A stretch of 64,000 nucleotides of DNA from Pyronema omphalodes (GCA_024516155.1 JAJJXM010000010.1:186001-250000), one strand, 5' to 3'. Positions 24,576-37,007 are shown, counted from the stretch's first letter. Notes: generated by a model from the letters alone, not told the origin. Made by a program: numbers and translations.

Positions 24576-25686
24576 TCAGTTCAGCCCATACTTCTCCGCA
24601 TACATCCTCCACAATTCTTCCACCGAACACCCACAGCCAAGCTCCTCCCATATCTTCTCCGTATATCCATCCTCCTCTCCCAGCCTTTTATTCAGCCTTT
24701 GTACAAATCCAGGCTCAGAAACGTAACCCTCGACCCACTCGAGGAAATATGCGGTGATTTGATATCTAGAGTTTCATATCATCTACTGTCAGCCGACTAT
24801 AGCTTTTCACAGCTTATCTTACAAAACAAATTTGGATCCAGCTTACCCATCATCCCATTTCGTACCCCCTCTCTTCCAATGCTGAGCTGGAAGGGCCATT
24901 TTCAACCTGAAATAATCCGCAATGCCCTCAATCAATCCCGGTGGTGCATTTCCGTGATTCTGGAAGACATGAACTATCTCATGACTTAAAACTCCCAGAA
25001 GTTCGTTCTAAATCGCCGTATTAATTAGCATCATTACTTACTGAATTTTTGAACCAAGCTGTTATGAAGAATTTGTACTAACCCTGACGAGCTCAAAATT
25101 ATCCGGCTCATTCGGCTCCGGATCATGGTTTTGAACGTACTTTCGAATGTAGGTGGTTGATAGATATATTTCGCTCTCACCGGTTTCGCGGTGGTTGCTT
25201 GTATATGCTACTCCCTCAAAGGGACGGACATGGAGATGAAATGAATTAAGACTTTCGAAGTTAGCTCTAGGTATTTTTGAAAAGCCCAAAACTGCATTTT
25301 TTCAGCTATGTATTTCGGTAGCCCTTCGCTCCATCTTTCAGCCTAATATTTACAACACCTGCCAGAATCCCTCAATTAAGAAGAAAAACAACCTACTTAT
25401 GTGGTCCCCACTGCCCCAGTGGAAAACTACTGCCATAAAGCATTGCGTTTACCTCCTCAATCCTCCCCACCAATACCGCATGAATGTCCGGAAAACATTT
25501 CACAAAGGCCTTGGCCCCAGCAGATCCTGAATCTTGTATTGTATAGGAGATTTTTGGCATCTCCCATTTTTTGCCCGAATCATTCTCAGGTGCTGGATGG
25601 GAGCATGTGGATGTCTTGGTGGGCAAAGGGGCTGGAGTCGTAGGGGAGAAGATTGCTGTGCTAGAGGAATGGTTACGGGATTGCAT
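24576..25686 (-). CDS. BSP-family (plant basic secretory protein-like) putative metallopeptidase
   Basis: Exons (minus) 25686-25397, 25251-25083, 25007-24847 and 24765-24576 splice to 269 residues. The assembled protein follows the 'peptidase of plants and bacteria' (BSP, PF04450) pattern: KISYTIQDSGSAGAKAF near the domain start, SFHLHVRPFEGVAYTS, YLSTTYI, then the zinc-binding HEIVHVFQNHGNAPPGLIEG motif (HExxH plus downstream Glu/Asp of EGIADYF), GTKWDDGYQITAYFLEW and a closing EELWRMYAEKYG. The catalytic residues look intact. Unlike plant BSPs, the N-terminus (MQSRNHSSSTAIFSPTTP) has no signal peptide and is Ser/Thr/Pro-rich, so a cytosolic location is suggested. The 145-nt intron 1 could be chosen differently, but the phase used restores a family-like sequence. 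The substrate is unknown. Confidence 0.82.
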
Positions 25687-26836
25687 TGCTACAGATTTGG
25701 GGCTTTGGATCTCTGGTAAAAGGGATGAAACAAAGAAAGAGAGTGGAGTTATGGATCATGTAAGTGGAGGTTCAGAGATGTTGGCGGGTATTATGCCTGC
25801 GTCTGCAGGGGTGCAAATCTAGATGATCACGCAGACCGCGGAGTAAGCGAGCATTGGCGAGCTAACTTATTGGGGGATTGACTGGTGACGAGGGAGAGCT
25901 GCGTACGTAAGGACTCCAGAGCATCGGAGATAGAGATCGTCATGGATTATCACCACCACCATGGATCTTAAATGAGTTTGTTTGACCGTCCGTGTGTTCT
26001 AGCTCTGGATGTTTGCTTAAACTCAGCCTTCAAGTGCAGCTTGAGCGCCAGGTATACAATACGGTCGTAAAATATGATATTTGTGCCTTTTTGGTCAACT
26101 GAGCGTCTGCAAACAGCGCAATGTCCATGTGGGATTTATCTGCATCTTTCTCCCATTAAATTAAACTTTTAAATAACGGCTTCGGAATGCATGAAGTTTA
26201 TAGCATCTCCTTGATTCCTACCACGAGAGCTAGTCACACATTTGATGAATTACTCTCCTATTCCTCCCGAAAAAGCACAACAGCCATCTAATTTTTTTTA
26301 TCAAAATTTTTTCGCAACCGTACCTTTCTCTTCCCAGACGACCGGGCATATCGTATCCGGTGCATCTCCCGTCCTCATCAGAAAGCATCGCATCGGAAGT
26401 ACGCCTTCCATGTGCATAAGCGCTCGCACGTGTGGTACCATTTGTTCGGAATGCGCATCGCAAAAACCCCCCGTGCGCGTGATCACAAGACTTTTGTGTC
26501 TCTGTGTCGCAAACAGTATTCTTCTCAACAACCCAACATTTTTCCTGTGTGATCTCAATCCATGACCGTTTGCGATTCAAATAATTTGGGTGTAGATAAT
26601 ATGTGGTACGAAATCAAACCTGATTGACATATATGTAGAAGCACTGATACCTTGTACGCTAAGGACCAAGCAATGACATTACAAGCCCGCGCGTCATACT
26701 ACTAATCGGCCCGAACCGTATATGACGTTATCATTTTGTCCAACCAGCTCCCAGTTAACCTCTGCTTCTGCTACTGCACGACCACTTCTTCCACCATCCA
26801 GCGACCAACCAACCACTCCGCAAATGAACGAGGAGT
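25687..26836. other. intergenic, divergent promoters
   Basis: About 1.15 kb between the BSP gene (minus) and the next plus-strand gene. Overlapping open frames of about 110 codons on both strands at 26230-26580 show no family resemblance and probably arise by chance. A CACCACCACCATGG-type short repeat lies near 25950. Confidence 0.5.
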
Positions 26837-27940
26837 ATGGCTTCAACGGGCGATAGACACCGCTCTCGCTCTCCGAAAGTTCCACGCCGGAAATCCTCCA
26901 TGTCAGGATTCGTCCGAACCTCCGTGAATGTGAAGCACCTTACAGTAGTGAGCGCGGACCTGAGACAAAGCTCACAAACTCCACCAAGACCGCAAAGCCC
27001 ACCCAACGGTGCCTTTCGCTCTTCCGACTTACCCAAGGAATCTACAAAACTCTCTCCTGAAGACGACTCCGACTCAGATCTAGACAAAGACGCCTTTGCA
27101 CCGGTAGGAGACTGGGATAAACTCCCTCTTCAGAATATCCAGCTCCAAGACCTCCCCCGCCTTCCTACCCCACCTCCAATCAACTCGGGAAACACAAGCG
27201 AAACAGGTGTCTCTTATGTCACCGCCCTCTCGAATCCGTCTACCTATACATCCCCAATGGCAACAAGAGCTACAACACGATCAACGACACGGCCGCCATC
27301 CATAGCTACACCTCTGGATGTCCCTGTGGCTCCGGTGGTGTTGAACTCTCACACTACAGCACAAAGTTCACAGAGCACACCTTTCGGCCGACAAAGTCCC
27401 CGAAGCACGCCTCGTCCACGAAGCCCACGAAGCCAACAAGGCCAGCAAAGTCAACAAGAACAACAGCCCAGTTCGCAAACAAACCAACAAGTCCGCCAAC
27501 CCTCACCAAGGTCCTCAACCCCAACTCAAGCACCCAAACGTTCCCGCACACCCATTGCCCGTGTCTACACCCCCTACCGACCTCACAGCGTACGCACTAC
27601 CAGCAATTCCTCTCAAACCCCTGCACAGAGGCCTTACACACCTCTCTCCTCATCATCTACACCTCCTCCCCGCCCAAGAACCGGAACTGGTACTCCACCG
27701 CAACAAGAAGATCCTACTTGGTGGCGGTACTTGTATGCACAGGCACCTGAGTTTGTGGCACAACAGCGTGAGACAAGAGCAGATGAGGCGCCGTTAGTGG
27801 TGACGAGAGGGAGGAGGGTTCAGAGAAGGGTTAAGGGGGCTTGGGCGGATGTTTTAAGGGTTGCTGGAGCTGGGTGCTTGTATGTTTTAAGTTGTTGTGG
27901 GAGGTGCTCAAGGTATAAGAGGGAGAAAGGATGGGGTTAA
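26837..27940 (+). CDS. hypothetical Ser/Pro/Arg-rich disordered protein with a cysteine-containing C-terminus
   Basis: Not recognised. A single open frame of 367 residues from an ATG with context AGTATGGCT. The N-terminus has SR-like and basic patches (RHRSRSPKVPRRKSS), then an acidic cluster DDSDSDLDKD and a short hydrophobic-aromatic segment DWDKLPLQNIQLQDLPRLP. The middle is low-complexity Thr/Ser/Pro/Gln/Arg, with many S/T-P dipeptides suitable for proline-directed kinases. The last 70 residues are more ordered: DPTWWRYLYAQAPEFVAQQ, then VRRVKGAWADVLRVAG and CLYVLSCCGRC. The four closely spaced Cys could be lipidated or bind metal, which is speculative. The compositional bias and intact length support a real gene, but function cannot be assigned. 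Confidence 0.6.
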   Translation: MASTGDRHRSRSPKVPRRKSSMSGFVRTSVNVKHLTVVSADLRQSSQTPPRPQSPPNGAFRSSDLPKESTKLSPEDDSDSDLDKDAFAPVGDWDKLPLQNIQLQDLPRLPTPPPINSGNTSETGVSYVTALSNPSTYTSPMATRATTRSTTRPPSIATPLDVPVAPVVLNSHTTAQSSQSTPFGRQSPRSTPRPRSPRSQQGQQSQQEQQPSSQTNQQVRQPSPRSSTPTQAPKRSRTPIARVYTPYRPHSVRTTSNSSQTPAQRPYTPLSSSSTPPPRPRTGTGTPPQQEDPTWWRYLYAQAPEFVAQQRETRADEAPLVVTRGRRVQRRVKGAWADVLRVAGAGCLYVLSCCGRCSRYKREKGWG

Positions 27941-28372
27941 GTAACTAGGAAAGGTATCGGGGGAGATAGGAGGGAATATTGCATAGAATTTTTAACACAG
28001 GAGGGGGAATGATGAGTTTTTGTAAGAGTAAGATTAAGAGGCATGGAACCGAAGCTTGCACCACTCGCGCGGAAGGAACACCCACAGGATGGGATGGTGA
28101 AGCTGGAAGTGGAAATGGAAATGGAAATAAGGAAAAGAGCAGGTTACCAATCGGTGTTTGAGTTATAGATGGGGTCTTTGATTAATGGGATTTTTTTGAT
28201 ATCATTACTGTTTCACTCATATTTCGTGATTATCCTTCGTTGAAACTTTTGTGATCCCCGAACCCAACCCAGTAACTCGAGACCAGAAACCAAGAACCCG
28301 AAACCCGAAACCCAGAAGCCCAAACCAAGAACCAGAAACCTAAAACTTATCCTCCCCCCTGATATCAATCCT
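27941..28372. other. convergent 3' region with degenerate GAAACCC-type repeats
   Basis: About 430 bp between two convergent stops. From about 28258 to 28345 a loose 7-12 bp repeat built on GAAACC/GAACCC recurs about ten times. It resembles a decayed short tandem array and is not the TTAGGG telomere unit. Confidence 0.55.
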
Positions 28373-28845
28373 TCAATCCTTCTCAACCTCCTCAATTCCA
28401 CACTCTATTCACAAAATAATTAGCAACCCATCCCATCAAAGCTCCCAAAAAAAAAAACATCAAATCAAATCAAATCAAATCCCCAAACCCCCAAAAACAA
28501 AACACAAAAAAAGCCCAACTCACCCCTCAAAACCTCGCCCACGGGCACACCCCTAGCCTCCGCCACCAACCCCACAAGTCCCAAAGCCACATCTCGTACC
28601 TCATTATATTCATGCAAAAGCCTAATATGTCGTTTCACCGTGTCTACACCTTTATTTTCCGGATTCTTTAAGCGGAGAAGAGATTCTTCGTAGCTTCTTT
28701 TTAGGTCGGTAAGTTGTGTTTCTAGGGTACTATTCTGTGCGTGGAGGGTGGCGAGTTTTTTATCATGGGGTGTGGAGGGAATGGAGGATGATGGGGGGTT
28801 AATTTCAAAGGATGGGGAATCAATGGGGTTGTTGGGAGAGGCCAT
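28373..28845 (-). CDS. SWI5: Swi5/Sae3 recombination mediator
   Basis: Swi5 with its partner Sfr1 (Sae3-Mei5 in budding yeast) loads and stabilises Rad51/Dmc1 filaments on single-stranded DNA. Exons (minus) 28845-28524 and 28404-28373 give 117 residues. The second exon is only 32 nt and supplies the conserved end: splicing GVPVGEVLRG...AATAG...AGTGT produces VLRECGIEEVEKD, the family C-terminus. Upstream are a Ser/Pro-rich N-terminus, a coiled-coil stretch (LATLHAQNSTLETQLTDLKR) and the diagnostic DTVKRHIRLLHEYNEVRD followed by LVAEARGVPVGEVL. Unspliced reading would give a spurious hydrophobic tail. The intron (28405-28523) contains an ATCAA pentamer run and an A-rich tract. The assignment is firm. 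Confidence 0.93.
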
Positions 28846-29738
28846 GTTTTTTTTTGGAGGATGATATGAGACGAGGAAATGAAGATGCTGGTGGAGAGGT
28901 GGAAAAGGCTTAGGAGGTGGAGTTAGGTTGCTGGATATGTTGAGCGCGTTGGACGCGACGATGGACGCGTTGATTGCTGCGCGTTGGAGCTTGGCTACAT
29001 ACCTTTGCTGTGGCTTGGGATGGGGTTATGCCCGCGGGGGTGGCCGCCGGGGATTATGCTAGGGGTAAAAATGGATGTATAGATTTTTCAGATACATTGG
29101 AAAATATAAGAGGTGTGGAGTATGTACATATTTGATATTGGTATTGGTTTTTTTTTCTTCTTTTGGTTGATAGTTCTTACGTTATTCTTTACCATATTTC
29201 ACGATTCGTCTCCATGTTTTTTGTTATACCAAAGAGGTATGAATCTCCGCTTTTTACTCAACGCCGGCTGGGGCTGGAACGCACTGAGGACAACTCGATA
29301 CACCTCCCAGATCTTGAATTGATTTAAGAGAGAAAGAAATTCCACGGTGTAAATTAGTCTTATTCATTACTATATTTCTCCCCACTTCCCATCAGTAGAC
29401 ACAAACTAGCTAGAAACAATATCTTTTTGAAATTCCTCGAAAAGCGTCCAACATCATCAATATCAGCAACAAGATCCACAGCATAAGATATATGTATATC
29501 AGCTAATAATAATATCCCCCTGTAATTCGTCATATATGCTTATACGTATCATCAACATTAGCTAAATAAAAAACATAAAATCCACAAACATTGCAAAATC
29601 AGTAATTAAATCCCCAACTCCTTATATGTAGCCGGTATGTGGTATCATCTATCTTACATTCCATAGCAAATTAAAAAGCAATAAATCATCATCAAATGGT
29701 CTTCTATTATCCCCTCCCTGCGCAGCGAACAAAGGACT
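28846..29738. other. intergenic between SWI5 and the ABC transporter
   Basis: About 890 bp; both neighbours are on the minus strand. The left half should be the SWI5 promoter (GC-rich, with GTTGGACGCG-like repeats near 28950) and the right half the transporter's 3' UTR. A 69-codon frame at 29113-29322 is not credible as a gene. Confidence 0.5.
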
Positions 29739-32700
29739 CTAGGCGTTACGTCCTAAGCTCTGCATACCAACCAATTCAGCGTATTTTCCATTGAGTCTCA
29801 TCAACTCATCGTGGTTTCCAGATTCAACTACTCTTCCGGCATCAAAGACATAAATCACATCTGCCTTCTGGATAGTCGACAATCTGTGAGCAACGGCAAT
29901 AGTGGTTCTTCCCTTGGCAGCCTTGTCAAGCGCCTCTTGGACAACCTTCTCAGACTCGGAATCCAAAGCGGAAGTGGCCTCGTCCAAAAGAAGAATCTTA
30001 GGGTTCCGAATCAAAGCGCGTGCAATGGCGATACGCTGCTTCTGTCCACCAGAAAGAAGTGTTCCCTTGGATCCACAAAGAGTATTGAAGCCCTCTGGAA
30101 GGGACATGATGAAGTCGTAGATGTTGGCAGCCTTACAAGCAGCCTCGACGTCGGCGTCCGTCACATCATCGCGGTCACCTCCAAGCAAGATGTTCTCGCG
30201 GATAGTTCCCTGGTAGAGAGTAGGTTCCTGGGAGACCAGAGCGAGATGGCTACGGTACTGGGTAAGATTTAAAGTGCTGATATCCTTTCCATCAACAAAG
30301 ATACCACCGTGGAGAGGGTTGTAAAAGCGCTCAATCAACGAGATAGTGGTGGATTTTCCACATCCAGAGGGTCCAACCAGGGCGATGTACTGGCCGGGCT
30401 TAACAGTAATGTTGAGGCCACGAAGGACGGGCTGTTCTGCACGAGTAGGGTAGCGGAAGTGAACATCGCGGAACTCAAGAGTTCCCTCCACAGCAGTGAC
30501 TTGTTCTCCGTCCGGGGACCAAACATCGATTTCGGGGACACGGTCAAAGAGGGCCTTGAGTTCAGTGGCGGCCTGCTTGGCTTTGCCCATATCAGGGGCG
30601 AAGGAGAAGATGGTTCCTGCAGATTGGGCTCCAAATATGATGGCGGAGTAGACGAGGAAAAATTTGAACATGTCGTATTCCTGCATGCGAATAAGGGTTC
30701 CTCCGTACCAGAAACCAAGAGCCATAACGAGGAATATAAAAGACTGAGAAGAGGCGTAAAGCACACTATTCTTGAGGATACTGATCAAGCTCTTCTTTCC
30801 TTGCTCGACTAGCTGATCGTGGTACTTTCCGGCGACATCGCGCTCACGGGCGAGAGAGGCAACGGTGCGAATGGCGGATGTTGCTTCACAGGCGTAACCG
30901 GCAGACTTCTCATACGCGCGTTTGGAAAGACGCTGGAAGCGCGCAAGCATCCAGAAACGCAAGAATCCGCACGCCAAAAGAACGGGAATACAAGCAGTAC
31001 AGACAAGACCAAGCTTCCAACCAACCGCCATTCCGACAACCAAAGCCGAAACCAAAGTCGTAGAAACGTTTAAAATGGTTCCGAGGGTGACACCGGACAT
31101 ACCAGCCAAGTGGGTTGCCTCAGTAGAAAGGAAAGATACCAACGATCCACTGGTGTTCTCCTCCTTGTCGAACCATCCAATATCCTGACGAAGCATGGTA
31201 CGGAAGGCCCTGTCACGGACCCGGTGAATTAAACGCTCAGAGCAGTAAGCAAATGTAAGTCCCTGGGTAGTGTATGCACAGAAGATAATGATAGCCAACA
31301 TAAGGTACATTCCAGACCAAAAGTTTGCACCACTCTTGATCTCGGCCATCTGAGAAGGCGGCTTGGAGACTGACGTGATGGCCTTGGCAAAGAATACGGC
31401 CTGAACTGTGTTTCCACATCCACAGATGATACTAGCAACAAGACCAACACAAAGGAGAATCTTCTCCTTCCTAGTGGTATTAAGAGCAGCGGTCATTTTG
31501 ATTAAAGTCCAGAGGCTGTAATTTTCCTTGACCTCCTTAGGCTTATTAGCAAGTGCAATCGACGATTTTGACTTCGCGGTAGCAGTCCGAGTGAGCTTAT
31601 CACGGATGTTCTCGTCAGCGGGGTCGACTGGCGTATCTCCCTTTCCGGAACCGTGTGACTTGGTGATCTTCAAGACAAGCTCCTCATCTTCATCGACAGA
31701 GGATCCTTCACTATCCTGAGTACCCATAATGGCCTCCTTTTCCTTGATATGGGCGATCTGCTGTGCTTCGACAAGTCCGTAGTATGCGCCTTTCTTTTCC
31801 AAGAGCTCATCGTGTGTTCCCTGTTCGACAATACGGCCTTCTTGCATGACTACAATGTTGGACGCCTAAGAATGTAATCAGTGGTCTGGTCATAATCATG
31901 AGGATATCACTCGGCTTACAGTTTTGATAGTACTCAGACGGTGGGCAATAACAATGGTAGTACGTCCCTTTGCTGCCTCATCGAGAGCCGCTTGTACGAC
32001 TCCCTCTGATCGAGTATCCAAGGCACTAGTAGCCTCATCGAGTAAAAGAATTTTCGGATCGCTGACGACCGCACGAGCAATAGCAATCTAAAAATAGTCA
32101 GTCATTATTCATGACATCTTGGGGAAACATGACACTCACACGTTGCTTCTGACCACCACTCATCAAAAATCCACGTTCACCCACGTTAGTCTCATAACCT
32201 TCTGGAAGCGATCTGATGAAGCCATCTGCGTTACTCATGATACAAGCTTTGACCACAAGATCACGTTTGACTTCCTCGGAGGCGTTTTCATGCCGAGTTC
32301 CGATAAGGCCGTGACACACATTCTCGTAGATTGTAGTAGCAAAAAGGGTAGGTTCCTGTGACACCAACGAAATGTGCTCTCGAAGCCATCTGAGGTTCAA
32401 ATCGCGTACGTCATGTCCATCAAGCAAAATTTCTCCGGCAACGGGATCGTAAAATCGTTCCACCAATCCGACGATAGTAGATTTACCACTTCCGGATGCA
32501 CCAACCAGAGCAGTGACCTTTCCGGCGGGAATGTATAGACTCATATCCTTGAGAACTTCGACTTTGGGACGGCTCGGATAAATGTGCTTGACATGACGAA
32601 GCTCAATGGTACCTTCAACAGACTCAAGCTTCTCTCCAGATTCGTCGTCTGGGTTGAGGGGAGAGACACGATCAATTGTGCTGTAGATTTTCTGTGCAGC

Positions 32701-34003
32701 TGATACTGCAGTTGTGAATGCCTGAGTGTTCGGTGCAACGTTACCCAAGGAGAATGCACCGATCATGACGGCCATAAGGACAGTCAAAACAGCACTCAGG
32801 TCGGCCTCTCCACGGGCCATGAAGCGGGACCCTTGCCAGAATGCAAGACCATAGTTCAGGTAAACAATTCCCTAAATGAAATTTAGTTTCCCGTCCATCA
32901 GTTCTCCGCTTGGAAAGAATTTCCTTACCATCATGGTAGCTACCATTCCTCCAATGACCGCCTTAGACTTGGTTCCCAATGCCCGAGCTACCTGGAGGTG
33001 TTTATCATACATTCGAGCCAACTTGTCTTGGGTGTTGAAGGCCTGGGTATTGCGGATAGATGAAAAGACTTCTTCGGCTACAGTTCCTCCCTCGGCGTAT
33101 GCTTGGATGTTGGCCTTAGAGAACTTGACAATGAAAGGACTAGCACCGCCCATGACACCCGTGATGGCGAAGAAAGTGCAAGATAGAATCAACGTAAGTT
33201 TCCATGACTTGACGAAACCAATAATAAATGCCGTAAAGAAAGATGCCACTGCCGTAAGGGTAAGTCCAACCTTCTCTGAAATACCATCCTGAATGAGGTT
33301 GGTGTCGGCAGTGATGCGGGTGGTGATTTCTCCGGCACCAAGCTTGTCGAAATATCCAATGTTCTGGCGTAAGATAGCTTGCAGGTATTGTTCTCGAACC
33401 TTGGCTGCAATATGTTCTCCGGTGTAAATGAAAGAAACTGTTCCAATATAAACCATGACAAATTCTCCTATACCGAGGTATACGAAATATCTATTGAAAG
33501 TTAGCCTCGGCTATTAGAAAGATAGTGGAACAAAACATACAGTGTAAATCGATTAATTTCAGATTGCATGTGCCCACTCGTCGTTTTACCTAGCGCAAAG
33601 TCCTGGAAGGTTTGTGCCAGCGAACTATTGATATGGTTAGCTGCTTGATTTTTAAATGTTGAAAGAGTTCCTACCCAAAAAGAACCGTCATAAACGGTAA
33701 GATAGCCCCTCCGATAATGCAGGTAAGAGATCCAATAACGATAAGAATGATATCGTTAATAGTTGCAAAGCGGTATAATGCCCCAAAGTTTAACTTCACA
33801 TCCAAAATGTCCACCTGTCTTCTGATGATCTCGCGTTGATGATCTGGTAAGTGGGCAAGCTCATCCACTTCCACTTTGTTGTCCTTGTTTTCAACCGGCA
33901 CTTTGGAGTCAAGCTTTCGTACTGATTGCATTGATTGTTTCGGGAGTGCCTCTTTCTCTCCATCCAATTCATGGTTTATCTTCTCTGGATCGTCGGTCGA
34001 CAT
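29739..34003 (-). CDS. full-size ABCB/MDR1-type ABC transporter
   Basis: Six exons (minus): 34003-33675, 33624-33541, 33490-32929, 32871-32140, 32087-31920 and 31865-29739, giving 1333 residues in the (TMD-NBD)2 order. Five introns of 50-57 nt cluster in the 5' half. NBD1 has GASGSGKST, the Q-loop [10 protein letters not shown], signature [21 protein letters not shown] and AHRLST. NBD2 repeats these with [18 protein letters not shown] and a second [12 protein letters not shown]. Both sites are consensus, unlike the asymmetric PDR/ABCG pumps. The N-terminal 80 residues are charged and the linker is acidic (DEDEELVL). Relatives include fungal Mdr1/Pmd1-type pumps and a-factor-type exporters; the substrate cannot be told. 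A pyrimidine-rich tract on the coding strand lies about 120-160 nt upstream. Confidence 0.96.
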
Positions 34004-34124
34004 GATTGTCGAGGGCGAGATGTAAGCTGGGAAAGTTGAGACTGTATATTCTGATCCTGTGTTGAAGAAAAGGTGGAGGTGGCGGGATAGATAACGAACG
34101 AAAGAAGTGCAGGTTCCTTTTCCT

Positions 34125-34164
34125 TAAAAGAAAAAAAAAAGAAAGGAAAAGAAAAAGAAAAAAG
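34125..34164 (-). promoter_or_regulatory. pyrimidine-rich promoter tract upstream of the ABC transporter
   Basis: A 40-bp stretch that is almost pure A/G on the plus strand, hence C/T on the coding strand, 120-160 nt before the transporter ATG. Such CT tracts are common near fungal transcription starts; the role here is inferred. Confidence 0.4.
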
Positions 34165-36319
34165 CTATCAGGGTGGTAGGACGTGTTTCCTTCGGCCTAG
34201 CTTCTGGCCGATGCCCCTGGGACCTTTAAGCTTTATTTCGGACGGTGAAATACGATTTCTCGCTAGCTCCGGATGCAGCTTGTATGACGGGAAAGCTAAA
34301 GCAAAGTCAGGCAGGCACAATCTTTAACTGTAGTGGTATGTATACTTCTCGTTCTCGGTTTGCCTTCCGGCGAAGCAAGCAAGTTTATTTATTATTTGCC
34401 CGCTAAAAATTTCATGGGTTAAGCTAGGCCCTCCACTAAATCTCCCGGAAGAAGATCTATCCGAGCAATGTTCCACAAAAAAGTTTCTCGATAAACGAGG
34501 GAGTCATGATGGCGACGCAATTCCCTGGTTGACGTGTGCATTTCAAAACGCAAATGGCCGAGAGGAACCATTATTAGACGAATTGTACCGCATTTTTGGA
34601 TGTTCTTAATCAGGACATACCGGTACACAATGACATATTCTCGATCACTGCACATTCATCTAAAGATCATGGGACGAATTGCACCACATTTCTTCCTGTT
34701 CTCGATCAGCATGCATATTGGCAAACAATGAATAAATATTGGCATTCGCCAAATAATGCATATCTACACTTTTACATAACTGATGCATGTCGACAACAGA
34801 AAGGTATCATCATGTCAATATTCCAAGACCCGTCAAAAAATTAAGGGTTATCAACCATTTCGCATATCCCCCGCGTAATCTCAGTCCAGACAAGCCTTTG
34901 GCACGAGTATGTGCACCATGCCCCCCCTCGTGTCAGTAGTCGTCGCTTCCAGAACAAATCAAAAGACAGTCTGTCTCAGGTTAGGCGGGCGGGGGCAACA
35001 ACACGTACCTTTTCTCCCCATATGCATTCTTCGTTTTCGCATTCGCACTTTTCCCACGAGACTGGAGTAGGTCGTCTATGTAGCTAGCTCCTGTATGTAG
35101 CTACTGTAGCTGCTACGCCGCCCCCCTCACCCCATTCCCCGCAGAACACCGATCGGGTCGGCCCACTATAGATCCGTGCGAATACATCAAACTTTATTGG
35201 ACAATCAACCGCAACATTTCTTATAGGGTTTGTAGATATGTACTCCGGAGCCCGAGTTCCCCGACTACCCTACATAAATCCTACAATCCATCGTATGTAC
35301 ATGTGTACCTTCGGCAAAGGTAAACGTAGAGGCAAAAAAAAGAAAAACAACACCTTTCCCCAATCCAACCCGTTAAAGCGGCCTGCCAGGTTCGCATAAC
35401 GATGAGCAACAAAACAATCAATCAGTCAGCCAGTAAGTCAGTCATAAGTAGAAGCACAAGATAGGATAAGACAACGATGATGATGGTGAGGTTAACCGAT
35501 CCAACAACATCCCTATTTTCCCGGAGTCTCAGAGCCTCGTTGTTGGCCGGTCTTAGAAGAGTCGGATGATTTCGGCATTTCCTCATTTCGTCATGATGAG
35601 TCCAGTCCATGGTATTCCACCCATACCATCACCGTGACTCTTGATGATGTAGACTGATGCAGACTTGCGGAGTCGACATGCAGATCTTTAGTCCTGTAGT
35701 CATTTTGATAAAAAATAATAATAAAGTCGGCGAAATTTATTGCCGATATCATTTTATTTTATCTATTTTATTATATTGGGGAAAACCGTTACAGTTGGAT
35801 GAATTGGTTCCAGTAGTTTATTTACTGTAGAAGGTTATATTCTCCTACATACATACAAATTTCATCTCATTTCATTTGTTCCCGGAGCTCCGATCGCCTT
35901 GACATGTTGCGTTTTATGTTGTTTTATCTATCCATTCCGGGAAAGGTCGGAAAGTTGGAAGGGAGCTCGCAACTTTTGCGCCGGGGAGAAGTTTTGCCGA
36001 TTAATTTGAGCACCACATTTACATAGCGCTGACACTTTCCTAATGTATATATGCATGTATGATTGACACATAGCTTGAGACTGAGACAGGGAGCTAATAA
36101 AGTTGATAAAGCTAATAAAGCTTGTTCCTGAATAGTATCCTTGATATGGAAACGGTTTGTGCTGCGAACTTACGGGCTTGTGGATTTGAAGATTGGCAGA
36201 TTTGTAGGCAGATTGATTGTAGGTTGATACATACCCGGCTACACCCCATAACAGCTTTGAACTGCGGCAGGTTGAAATGCAGTGTTTGGAAAGAAGCCTG
36301 AAAGAGACGCCTGCAAATC

Positions 36320-36340
36320 AAAAAAAAAAAAAAAAAAAAA
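36320..36340 (+). repeat. poly(A) tract, 21 bp
   Basis: Twenty-one consecutive A in intergenic DNA, followed by an imperfect CACAG / GAGCCTGAAA repeat. No associated gene. Confidence 0.85.
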
Positions 36341-37007
36341 CACAGAGAGCCTGGAAAAATACACAGCCTGAAAGAGCCTGAAATGTAAAGTAATCAAATT
36401 TGAGCACCTCAGGCACCGGGCCGTATCGCATCCGAGATACCGATAAGGTTATCAATGACGTTACAAATAAAGAAAGTACACCCTGTATTCCATGTCAACG
36501 TCAAGCTGTCAGGTAACCAAGTAACCAGGTATTCAGGTAGCCAGGTAGCCAAATAGTTAGGTAAAACATTACCCGCACAAGTATGTATAGTTGTGGTGCT
36601 ATATGTATAAACTAGATATGGGATACGAGAAATTAATATGCATGGCGTGAGTGTTATATTACAAGATGAATCACAGGAAAATCTTAACTGCCTAAGGATA
36701 TCTTCAATACTGAGGCTGTGAAACTGGACTTGTTGAACCTACAAAACATATACAGTATTAAAACTAAGCTAAACTAAGCTGAATACGTACGAGGAATAAT
36801 TTCTCTCCTCAGTACAGATGACATGATGCAATAGTACAATCAATGAGTTACTATTTGTTAATCACAATTGATGGCGTAAAACATGGTAAAGCATAGAACA
36901 AAACCCCGTAAAAATAACCGTGAAAATCGAGTGTTGAAAGATGCGTGGTTCGCCGTGTGCTGGAGGTGGACGTGGATGTGGATGTAGCATGCATGGCATG
37001 CATAGGT

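Noticed and set aside
26230..26580. Overlapping ORFs of about 110 codons on both strands
   Set aside because: No conserved motif, no sensible intron signals and mutual overlap; most likely chance.
30309..30812. 167-codon plus-strand frame inside the ABC transporter
   Set aside because: Antisense shadow of the second half of the transporter.
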